Source: Paenarthrobacter nitroguajacolicus JCM 14115 (GTDB taxonomy: Bacteria > Actinomycetota > Actinomycetes > Actinomycetales > Micrococcaceae). Taken from it: a DNA stretch of 15,488 nt. Location of the stretch: NCBI GenBank assembly GCA_001313365.1, contig BBFS01000111.1:1-15488 (forward strand), read 5' to 3'. Positions 8,347-15,488 of the stretch are shown here, piece after piece. Below the pieces are notes generated by a model. That model searched no databases. It had not been told where the DNA came from and saw nothing but the letters and a program-made list of their open reading frames with translations. Each line of letters opens with the position of its first letter. Positions within the stretch are counted from its first letter, which is position 1. Position numbers and translations under genes: made by a program.

Positions 8347-8407
8347 GCCGAGGTGGCACTTAATGCCGATGTTCCGCGAAAACATGGGCATCAGCTGCCA
8401 TCTCGGC
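8347..8407. repeat. Hairpin repeat, copy 3 (diverged)
   Basis: Arms gccgaggtggcacttaatgc... and ...gcatcagctgccatctcggc form an imperfect stem around a short loop, and the core taatgccgatgttc matches taatgccaatgttc of copies 1 and 2. It lies between the LysR stop and the ABC-transporter promoter. Here the downstream gene is codirectional, so it would end LysR transcription. The three copies show stem mismatches consistent with drift of a REP-like element. Confidence 0.75.
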
Positions 8408-8438
8408 GGGAGGTGGGCGGGTAATGTGGCCATCTTGA

Positions 8439-8456
8439 AGTAAGGCAAGCCTTACT
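8439..8456. promoter_or_regulatory. 18-bp palindrome AGTAAGGC-AA-GCCTTACT before the ABC operon
   Basis: Perfect 8-bp arms end one base before the ATG at 8457. A -10-like TACTAT at 8453-8458 overlaps the right arm, so a bound protein would block the promoter. The base pattern resembles DtxR/IdeR iron boxes (TTAGGTTAGGCTAACCTAA), but it has an even centre and lacks the outer TTAG. Iron control is a hypothesis. Confidence 0.5.
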
Positions 8457-10194
8457 ATGGTAAGCATGCCCTCCAGTTCGGCCTCCCGGCTCTTCAGCTT
8501 CACCTTGTTCGCCAACGGCCGCTGGAAGCTGCTGTTGGCGGCTGCGCCGGGCTCTCCCTGCATCAGGTCAGCGAGGCTTTGGTGCCGGCTACCATCGGCG
8601 CCGCGGTGGACAACGCCATTGAACCGAACGACGCCGGCGCCTCCTGGGGGGTGGCTCGGCGCTTGGCCGTGGTGTTCGTTGTGCTGGCTCTCTCGTGGCG
8701 CTTCGGCACCCTGGCCACGGAGCGCTCCTTTAACTACGGCTCGCATGATCTCCGCCAACTGGTGGTGGAGCGGACACTTCATCCCCGCGGCATGGCCGCC
8801 CGACGGGCACCGGGCGAAATCGTAGCCATAGCTTCTTCCGACGCCGACAGGGTTGCCGGGCTGTCCTGGCTGATCAGCGGTGGCCTTGCTGCGGCCGCCG
8901 GTGTGATCACATCGGCCGTCACCCTCCTGCTCATCTCAGTACCTCTGGGTCTTGCCGTTCTCCTGGCAACACCGGTGATGCTGCTGGTGATGCACCGGCT
9001 CACCAAACCGCTCGAAAACCGCAGCGACGTGGAGCAGTCCACAGCAGCTTGCGCGGGCGCCTTGGCCACGGATTTCATAACCGGTTCCCGCTCGTTGAAA
9101 GGCTGGGCGCAGAGGACGCTGCCATCGCGCGCTATCGCGCCGAAAGCCGGGCGTCGCTGACTTCCGCCCTGAAGGCCATCCGCGCCAAGTCCGCTTACAC
9201 GGGCGCGAGCACAGCACTGTCCGCAGCGTTCCTGGCCGGTATCGCCTTCTTTGCAGCGTGGTTTGCGCTCCAAGGCAGCATCACGGTGGGGCAGTTGGTG
9301 GCCGTTGTTGGAGTGGCGCAGTTTGTTCAGGGACCCATGACCGGGCTCGGTTTCGTGAGCGTCGAACTCGCCCGCAAACGCGCCTCCGCCGCACGCATAG
9401 CAGTGTTGCTGGAAGAACCCGAGGCGGTGCCCGCACCCGAAGCAGCGGAACGTTCGACGACGGCAATCGGCTCAGTCTCGCCGGCAGACCCGCCGGGCGG
9501 ACCAGCTCCGCTGCTGGAGCTCCTGCCAAGCGCTACGAACCTTGCTTTCCCGCCCTTCACGCGTCCGCCGGCGAAATTGTGGGGGGGGTCGTCCTTCCGG
9601 ACAGCACACAAGCGCGGCAGTTGGTAGACACTTTGGGCTTTCGCACACCCGCTCCCCCCCGCGGCCTCGTGTCCATCGACGGCCACGATGCCGCAGACCT
9701 CGACCCCCCCCACCACGCCCGTTCAATGGTCTTCGCCGACAACCATGACGGGGGTCCTCTTTAGCGGCAGTATCCGCGACAACGTGGCAGTAGCCGACGC
9801 CGAACTGACGGAACGCGCCATGGCGGCTGCCGCCGTCGAGGATTTCGTGTCACAACTGCCGGAAGGCACCAAGACCGTCCTGACCGGGCATGGCCAGAGC
9901 CTGTCCGGTGGGCAACGCCAGCGGCTGGTTCTTGGCCGCTCGCTGCACCAGCAACAGCCGGTGCTGGTCCTGCATGACCCCACCACCGCCGTCGACACTG
10001 CCACCGAAGCCGTCATCGCGGACGGTCTGCGGAACTTCCCGGACAAAGCATTGGTGCTGATCACCACAAGCCCCACCCTGCTGGCCATCTGCGATCGGGT
10101 GGTGGTGGGCGGAGCCGGTGGGACACCGGAGACCGGGACGCACCGGGAACTTCTCGCCAAGTCGGCTGGTTACCGGGAAGTGGTGGGCTCGTGA
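8457..10194 (+). CDS. ABC transporter half-molecule A (TMD + degenerate NBD)
   Basis: An exporter-fold half-transporter of about 575 residues: six-TM domain (residues ~10-310; e.g. ITSAVTLLLISVPLGLAVLL, STALSAAFLAGIAFFAAWFA), then an ATPase domain. The NBD keeps a perfect signature, LSGGQRQRLVLGRSL. It lacks a Walker A lysine (EIVGVVLPDSTQARQLVD where GxxGxGK is expected), has HDPTTAVD for the Walker B DEATSALD, and ITTSPTLL without the H-loop His. It should therefore bind but not hydrolyse ATP at its own site. No ribosome site is visible; ATG 8466 (MPSSSAS) may be a leaderless start. Breaks: G3 8549-8551, G3 9105-9107 (each should be G4), one missing base at ~9521-9525, G5 9750-9754 (should be G4). 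Runs of 7-8 at 9581-9588, 9654-9660 and 9704-9711 add residues. The stop overlaps the next start (GTGA). Confidence 0.88.
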
Positions 10195-11961
10195 ACTCGG
10201 AAATCCTGCCTATAGCCACCCCTCGCGAGACCCGGAAAGCAATGTGGCGCCTGTTGGCGCAACGCCGCGGTAGGCTCACCCTCACCATCTTCGTGTTGCT
10301 GGCGGCATCCTGCTGCGGCTTGGCAGCCCCCGGCACTTCTGGGCGTCATGGTCAACATTGCAGCATCCGGAGGGGGGACGTCCTGTCCCTGCTGTGGCTG
10401 GCCATCGGCTTGCTGGTGGCCGGTGGCCTGGGCGCACTGCTGGGTATCGTGGGCCAGAACCTGCTGGCCCGTATCTGCGAGGAAGCGCTCGCCGGGCTGC
10501 GCGAGGAAGTGTTCGCGGCAGCCGTTCGGAAGCCGCTGGCACAACTGGAAAAGGCGGGCATCGGCGACGTCGTGGCCCGGGTGTCCGGCGACGTCGAGGC
10601 TGTCAGCGAGGCCATTTCCGGGGGGGTGCTGCCCGCGTTCACCAGCGCAGCTTTCACCATCGGGGTGACCCTGTTGGGCTTGGGCGTCATCGACTGGCGC
10701 TTCGCGGTGGCCGTGCTCATCGCAGCACCACTGCAGATCTTCACCCTTCGCTGGTTCCTCAAGCGAACAGCACCCATTTACCGGACGGTCAGGATCACAG
10801 AGGCCAACCGAACCGAGCAGATCATCGAGACCGTCCACGGCTCCCCGTCTGTTGTGGCCTTGGGCCTCGGGTCCCGCCATGCGGATCTTGTGGCAGCCGC
10901 CTCGCACGAGAACATCGGCCATTCGCTGCGCGGGGGGGTTGGTTACCTGACCCGTTTTTACAACCGCCTCAACCTTGCGGAATTGATCGGACTTTCCGCG
11001 GTTCTGCTAGTGGGATTCTGGCTCCACGCCGAGGGCGCCGTCACCATCGGCGCGGCGACGGCGGCCGCACTTTACTTCTACCGACTGTTTGATCCGATCG
11101 GGCTGGTTCTGGGGCAGTTCGATGAGCTTCAGAAAGCCGCAGCCGGATTGGGGCGCATGTTCGGTCTGACGATGTCCGCGGAGCAAACCACTGCCCCCGG
11201 CCTCGCCAGCTGCCTCTGATGCCGGCATCGTCCTGGACGATGTCACCTTTGCTTACCCGGGCCAGCGGCCGGCCCTCAAAGGAGTTTCCCTCACGGTTGG
11301 CTCGGGCGAGCGGGTGGCGATTGTCGGCACTTCCGGTGCGGGCAAGACCACATTGGCCAAAATCATCATGGGTTTGGAGCACCCCCCCGCAGCGGGACAG
11401 CCTGGGTGGGCGGGCTGGACTCAGCCGCCGCTGCCCCCCCGACGGACCTGCATCAGCGCATTGCCATGGTCAGCCAGGAGGTTCACGTCTTCTCCGGAAC
11501 GCTGGCCGAGGACCTCAAGCTTGCCAAACCGGACGCTTCCCCCCCGGCGGAACTCACACGTGCCTGCAGGCTGTCGGGGCTGCTTGGGTTGAAACGCTCG
11601 ACGACGGCCTGGAGACTTCCGTGGGCGCAGGCGGGCATCAGCTCACACCTGAGCAGGCGCAACAGCTGGCCTTGGCTCGGCTGATGCTCAAGGACCCGCC
11701 CATTGCAGTGCTCGACGAGGCCACTGCAGAAGCGGGAACCGGGTCTGCCACCATGCTCGATCAGGCTGCCGAAGCCGCGTTGGCGGGCCGGACATCCGTG
11801 GTGATCGCGCACCGATTGTCCCAGGCAGCGTCGGCGGACACCGTGGTGGTCATGGAGCACGGGCAGATTGTCGAGTCGGGTTCGCACCAGGAACTGCTGT
11901 CCGGCGGCGGCCGCTACGCACACCTGTGGGAACCTGGAACAGTTCAATCAGCCGGAACTGA
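10191..11961 (+). CDS. ABC transporter half-molecule B (TMD + catalytic NBD with altered signature)
   Basis: Partner of the preceding half-transporter, coupled by a 4-base GTGA overlap and started at GTG. A six-TM domain (residues ~15-310) precedes an NBD with intact Walker A (GTSGAGKTT), Q-loop (AMVSQEVHVF), Walker B (AVLDEATAEAG) and H-loop (VIAHRLS). The signature LSGGQ is replaced by LTPEQ (HQLTPEQAQQLALAR). Together the two proteins make one good and one dead ATP site. Breaks: C5 10327-10331 (C4), G6 10372-10377, C5 11194-11198 (C4), G3 11394-11396, 11586-11588 and 11928-11930 (each G4). With the last repair the C-terminus is LWGTWNSSISRN and the stop falls at 11959-11961; unrepaired, the frame runs to 12127. 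Five C7/G7 runs each add one Gly or Pro (10620, 10932, 11382, 11434, 11539). Confidence 0.86.
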
Positions 11962-12887
11962 GGCTTCAACCAATGGCTCGGCCGCCGGGTCGTGCCGCAC
12001 CGGGATTCCCCCCCTGGCGAATGCGCGCACTTTTGCGTCATCCAAATGTGCGCGGGGACGCCTCCGCCCAGGAGCTTGCGGGCCAACGTGGGGTCATCGC
12101 CGAACGGCGCATGGCTGCCCGCCATGATCATGTTGCCGTAGCGGCGCCCCTTCAGCATGGCCGGATCGGCAATGATCATGGTGTGCTCGAAAGTGTCCGC
12201 GATGGTGGCAGCGTCAGCCCGGGCGTTCTTGAGGTCCGGGGCATCGCCCGAGTTCACCACATACAGTCCGTCGGGTGCGAGAACCGAGTCTGCGTGCGCT
12301 GTGAACTCCCGGGTGGTCAGGCGCGGGGGGGCGTGAAAGCTCCGGCGAAGACGTCGCGAATGATGAGATCCCGACTGTCCGGAGTAAGGGATTCAGTAAC
12401 TTGCCGGGCTTCACCCACGCGGATCCGGAGGAAGGGCGCCTTGGGTAGATCGAACCAGCCGCGCACATAGTCAGCCAGTTTGCCGTCGAGCTCAACAACT
12501 ACCTGCCGTGCTTCAGGGTAGGCCGCGTGGAAGTAGCGTGCCATGGAGCAAGCTCCCCCCCACCTAGATGAAGGCCACGTAGCTTGGGCTTCTGCTCGCG
12601 CGGCCAGCGCGATTCAACCAGGGCAGCGATCCAGCGCATGTACTCAAAATCCAGGAACAGCGGGTCAGCCAGGTCAATGTGCGAGCTCATGACGCCGTTG
12701 ATTCTGAGAAGCCAGCCATTGGAGTTGTCCTGGTCCTGCAGCAGCTCGCAGTCGCCGGTATCGATGTAGTAGACCCCCCCGCGACCGGACCGTCAGGACG
12801 GGTGCCGGAAGGCACTTCGACGACTCCCGTCGTCGACCTCTGGGACCTGTTTGCCTTGCCGCGTTTCGCCACTACTTCAGCCTGCAT
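11944..12887 (-). CDS. Spermidine-synthase-like methyltransferase-fold protein
   Basis: About 312 residues. The core is a Rossmann fold: LHLGGGACSMARYFHAAYP (nucleotide-binding glycine motif) then RQVVVELDGKLADYVRGWF (acidic end of strand 2), and DSRDLIIRDVFAGAF (strand 4). This resembles SpeE-like proteins that lack a proven polyamine role. The start ATG 12887 has GGAG 9 bases upstream. Breaks: C7 12774-12780 and C7 12555-12561 (5 or 8 expected), GG 12320-12321 (GGG), G4 12054-12057 (5 expected; restores VPRAHLDDAKVRAFARG). C7 12008-12014 and G7 12325-12331 add one residue each. With repair the stop is at 11944-11946, so its 3' end overlaps that of the convergent ABC gene by 18 bases. Substrate unknown. 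Confidence 0.78.
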
Positions 12888-12943
12888 GAGTCATGCTCCA
12901 AGCCTAGTGGAGCGCCACATTACTCCGAACGTCCACATTGAAA

Positions 12944-12983
12944 GTAAGGCTACTTACCGTTTTGCCTTCAGGGGCCATATGAT
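12944..12983 (+). promoter_or_regulatory. Promoter with overlapping palindrome (GTAAG-GCTA-CTTAC) for the 57-residue gene
   Basis: A palindrome with 5-bp arms at 12944-12957 shares its left half AGTAAGGC with the 8439-8456 site. Downstream is TATGAT at 12978-12983, a good -10, 18 bases from a weak -35 (ttaccg, 12954-12959) that overlaps the right arm. The -10 ends 6 bases before the ATG at 12990, so the transcript would start at or next to that codon. Confidence 0.5.
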
Positions 12984-12989
12984 CTCTAC

Positions 12990-13163
12990 ATGGAACTCGG
13001 AGCATCGGTGTGGGCGGAGGTTTTGACGGTCGCAGTCGCATGGCTGACGGTGGTCTGCCTGATACTCGCTCGCGTCCCTAAGCCACCGAGCCTCCTCGAT
13101 TCACCACTGGAGGGTTCACCGCTGGATATGGATCAGCCTGAAGATCCAGAGCCCCCCCGCTAA
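12990..13163 (+). CDS. Small hypothetical protein with one membrane segment (57 residues)
   Basis: Not recognised as a named family. It begins MELGASVWAEVLTVAVAWL and continues through a hydrophobic stretch (residues ~6-28, VLTVAVAWLTVVCLILA) into a short Pro/Asp/Glu-rich tail (residues 29-57). It is probably a single-pass membrane protein with its tail in the cytoplasm or outside. Support for being real: a -10 TATGAT 6 bases before the ATG, no ribosome site (leaderless pattern), Micrococcaceae-like composition, and a stop 32 bases before the convergent sucrase/ferredoxin gene. The C7 at 13152-13158 is in frame and gives the PEPPR end; a C4 would give PEPR. Function unknown. Confidence 0.6.
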   Translation: MELGASVWAEVLTVAVAWLTVVCLILARVPKPPSLLDSPLEGSPLDMDQPEDPEPPR

Positions 13164-13195
13164 AGCCTGGTAACCCGTGCCACGGTCCGCAAATG

Positions 13196-14140
13196 TCAGG
13201 TTCTGCGGACGGAAGTGGGTTCGTAAACTATCACCGAGCCCTCCATAGGCGCCCGGCAGGTGAGTTGACGTAATGGCGTGCGGCGGGCGTGCAATTCCAC
13301 ATCGATATGCGCCGGTTGGGGCGGCTTGCCAGTGATGTGGATGCGCCATTGGTCGCCCTCGCGCAGCGTCTCCGTGACCAGATAATCATGCCGCCCGGCA
13401 GGGCCGAAACGTTCAATCACGGCCGCGACGGCGGCCTGCTGCGGCGGGAGGAGGTCTGTGTAACCGCGCAAGTGCTCTGCTCCGATGCGGCCGGTGAGGT
13501 GACCCTCAACAGTGGCGACGGAGGTCCCGGCGTCGAGCCTCCGTAGTACACACCGTCGGGGGGGACGATGACGGCGTTGGCCGCGAACCTGTCACCGCCA
13601 ATGTGGGAGCACTCCCACACCAATTCCGGCCATCGCTCACTGAGCGTACGCCCCCCCACAGGCCGGCCCCCCCGCACTGCGCAGCAGGCGTCATGCTGCC
13701 CATGAGCGCAGACCAGGATGACCGGCGGAAGGCCGGGATCCCCCCCGGGAGATGCCAGAGCTGAAACGATCCCTGCAAGGTCCTCGTCGCGGTTCCATGT
13801 TCCCCCCCATAGCTGTTGATAGGCGCCGGAGCTTTGATGGCGGAGTACGGCCCAGCTGCCCGGACCATGGCGCTGACGAGCACCGAGCCGCCGGGGGGGC
13901 CAGGACGCCGCACAAGGAGGATCCGTGCATTCGCAGTCCGCGCGGCGGAGCTGACCATGGCCTTGGTCGTAGCCTCAAGATCAAGGCCCTCGAAACCGTT
14001 GGGCGGCCAGCGCCCGGATACTCTATGAGAACCCAAACCAGGCCCGGTGACGCCGTGCCTGCCATCGAGTCGCCACGCAGCCGGGCACGTTCCGCGCAGA
14101 AGAAACGGCCCGTTGCGGCAGCTGGGGGGGATGTCACCAT
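13196..14140 (-). CDS. Sucrase/ferredoxin-like protein (thioredoxin-like ferredoxin fold)
   Basis: About 305 residues of the PF06999-type family, which has a thioredoxin-like ferredoxin fold; some relatives carry a 2Fe-2S cluster. Visible: N-terminal FFCAERARLRGDSMAGTASP, GLVWVLIEYPG, NARILLVRRPG, and the Cys/His segment VILVCAHGQHDACCAVRGRP, a likely cluster or thiol site, followed by ECSHIGGDRFAAN. Start ATG 14140 overlaps the stop of the JmjC gene (ATGGTGA), so translation is probably coupled. Breaks: C 14011 (CC), G7 13893-13899 (5 or 8 expected), CC 13538-13539 (CCC). Six further runs of 7 (14124, 13802, 13740, 13667, 13651, 13558) are frame-neutral but add Gly or Pro, the densest cluster in the window. 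Confidence 0.85.
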
Positions 14141-15386
14141 CTGGTGTCACTGTTCACGCCGACATCACTGTTCAATGGGGGGACGAGAACTCCTGCGCGT
14201 AACAGCCTCTCCACAAGTTCAACCCCGAGATCAGCCGCGCGGTGAGCCTCGCCGTCCAGCAGGCGCCGCACGGACGGCAGATCCACCTCCGGGAAGTCGA
14301 GCCAGCCGACGCGGGTAGTCAAACGTGAGCCCTCAAACCGGGCTTCAAGTGCTTCCCGAAGCCGCACCAGCGATTCCGGGGCAAGGTTCTCGACGGCCGC
14401 GAGCTGGGCCACCGGGCCAAGCGGGGGGGCCGGGCGTCCCTGTCCCCGCCGTGCGCGTTGGAAAAGGGAAGTAGTATCAGCCTCCATGACAGCGGCGGCG
14501 AGATGTTTGCGAATCGCGGCGATCTCCCCCCCTTCAGGACCATCCACGCCCATTGGCAAGGACCGTCGCATCCCGGGATCGTCGCATAGCGCCGCAAGAG
14601 CGGCCTGCGCCAGGTGTTCGGCCAGCGCATGGCGGGTCCAGCTGTGTATCCCCCCCAAGGTGAGATGGATCGAGACCTTCCCCCCCTGCGCCTGTGCGGC
14701 GTGCAGCCAACCGCGCGGCAGGTAGAGGACGTCGCCGGGCTCCAAGACGGTGTCAATATAAGGCTCACCCTGAGCGGCTTCTTCGACGGCGGAGCGGCGA
14801 TCCGTCCACGGCTGGCTACGCAGTGGGTCCACGTGGACCGGCTCATGGATGATCCAACGCTTGGTCCCCCCCTCGATCTGCAGGACGAAGACGTCGTGGA
14901 CATCGTAGTGATCGTCGAAACCACGGTTCTGAGGCGGGGTGACGTATGCGTTGGCCTGCACAGGATGTCCGAGCTCGGTGCTCAGCTTTGTGCTGAAGCT
15001 CGACACAGGCTCCCACGTGCGATGCAGCGCCTGCAGCACGAGGGTGGCTCCATCGCCGAACTTGCGCCAAAGCGCTGTGTCGTCCAGCTGGTCGGAGATG
15101 GTGGCACCAACGCCTGCCGGAGAAGTGAAGGAGGACTCGGAAGAGTGGAGCCACCCTTGGCAACGCGCAGGAAGGGTGTCCGCAGACCCCGGCGCGAAAT
15201 CAGCTCGTCAACCGCGTTGGCCGAGAACAAATCGGAGAAATCGCTGGCACCACGCGTAAGTAACGCGGTGCGCCCCCAGACCTCGCTGGCGAACCTCTCC
15301 TGACCGATGTCGATCAGGCGTCTTTCCAGGACCCCGGCCTCCTTCACAGCGCCGGGGTCCTGGAAATCAGTACTGGTAGAGCTCAA
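14134..15386 (-). CDS. JmjC/cupin-type 2-oxoglutarate oxygenase (ROXA/YcfD-like)
   Basis: About 412 residues. A double-stranded beta-helix with the Fe(II) facial triad: HxD in FDDHYDVHDVFVLQ (His ~160, Asp ~162) and the distal His in YLPRGWLHAAQA (~228); KRW after the first motif is the usual 2-oxoglutarate side. Relatives hydroxylate ribosomal proteins, but the substrate here is unknown. A C-terminal winged-helix-like region (LDFPEVDLPSVRRLLDGEA) follows. Start is TTG 15386, 2 bases after the stop of the upstream gene, with AAGG about 9 bases ahead; a GTG at codon 14 is an alternative. One break: C 15138 should be CC (STLPESSFTS). Runs of 7 at 14423, 14526, 14650, 14680 and 14866 are frame-neutral but add residues (IEGGTK, TLGGIH). 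Confidence 0.87.
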
Positions 15387-15388
15387 AC

Positions 15389-15488
15389 TTAGCTGCCTTG
15401 TTGTCCGGCGCCGCCATCTGCACCGCCATCTGCACCGCCGTCAGCACCGCCGTCGTGGGTACCCGGGACGCCGTCCGCGCCACCGTCC
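15389..15488 (-). CDS. C-terminal tail of a Gly/Asp/Ala-repeat protein (partial)
   Basis: The last 32 codons of a gene entering from the right, ending in TAA at 15389-15391. They read DGGADGVPGTHDGGADGGAD and end GGAGQQGS, a low-complexity acidic tail of DGGA units. No family can be named from this piece. Only 2 bases separate it from the TTG of the JmjC gene, so they are likely co-transcribed and perhaps coupled. Reading frame is supported by the regular repeat and by the stop position. The tail could be a linker or a metal- or RNA-contacting appendage; unknown. Confidence 0.5.
   Translation of the reverse strand, partial: DGGADGVPGTHDGGADGGADGGADGGAGQQGS
15407..15454. repeat. Four tandem 12-bp units encoding DGGA
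   Basis: Units at 15407-15418, 15419-15430, 15431-15442 and 15443-15454 (+ strand consensus tgcaccgccatc) differ at one to three positions each. Read on the minus strand they give Asp-Gly-Gly-Ala four times. Such repeats can expand or shrink by slippage without changing frame. Confidence 0.8.

Noticed and set aside
13175..13185. Terminator hairpin between the 57-residue gene and the sucrase/ferredoxin gene (ccgtg-c-cacgg)
   Set aside because: The loop is only one base and the stem five, too tight to be a credible terminator.
13752..14318. A 188-codon plus-strand frame across the sucrase/ferredoxin and JmjC genes
   Set aside because: It is Arg/Pro-rich, crosses two recognised genes on the other strand and has no ribosome site.
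13..14872. G7/C7 runs as phase-variation switches
   Set aside because: Phase-variable tracts usually lie in surface or modification genes, one per gene. Here they sit several per gene in ordinary enzymes and regulators, mostly frame-neutral, beside many other indels.
450..15386. Region of decaying pseudogenes
   Set aside because: Nearly all breaks are one-base changes in G/C runs; there are no in-frame stops outside shifts and motifs are intact after repair. This looks like sequence error and not decay.
15407..15454. CRISPR or VNTR locus
   Set aside because: The 12-bp units are contiguous with no spacers and keep a coding frame, so it is a protein repeat.

Overview
The window is high-GC actinobacterial DNA. 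Its gene content and protein sequences look like a soil Micrococcaceae member of the Arthrobacter / Paenarthrobacter / Pseudarthrobacter type. That placement rests on recognition of protein families only, because there is no rRNA gene here. The region is ordinary chromosome: metabolic genes, each with a nearby regulator, tightly packed and often overlapping. I see no phage, transposase, CRISPR or tRNA.

Layout from left to right. (1) The 5' part of urocanate hydratase hutU (-), a small SRPBCC-domain gene (+), an IclR regulator (-) and an amino-acid permease (+); this looks like the edge of a histidine-utilisation locus. (2) A divergent pair: a QorB/YtfG-type NAD(P)H:quinone reductase (-) and its YtfH/QorR-type HxlR regulator (+). 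(3) A 3-hydroxybutyrate dehydrogenase and an MHS-type MFS permease, both on the minus strand, divergent from a LysR regulator (+). (4) Two translationally coupled ABC half-transporters (+) whose ATPase domains are degenerate in complementary ways, behind a promoter-proximal palindrome that may be an iron-type operator. (5) A spermidine-synthase-like methyltransferase-fold protein (-), divergent from a 57-residue one-TM protein (+) that looks leaderless. (6) A minus-strand run: a Gly/Asp/Ala-repeat protein (partial), a JmjC/cupin (ROXA-like) oxygenase, and a sucrase/ferredoxin-like protein.

Three copies of a hairpin repeat (about 60 bp) sit in intergenic gaps. Two of them lie between convergent genes and are 57/58 identical with a perfect 19-bp stem.

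The strongest oddity is the sequence itself. I count about 36 G or C runs of exactly 7, but only about four of 6 and three of 8. Comparison with known families shows that most of these runs add exactly one extra Gly or Pro codon at a conserved position, so four bases appear as seven. Independently, nearly every gene carries one to five single-base indels in short G/C runs (GGG read as GG, CCCC as CCCCC). Only iclR, the permease and the 57-residue gene read through cleanly. The neatest explanation is systematic sequence or consensus error, not a cluster of pseudogenes. I therefore annotate full gene extents and name each suspected frame break. A biological source for the G7/C7 excess is not excluded.
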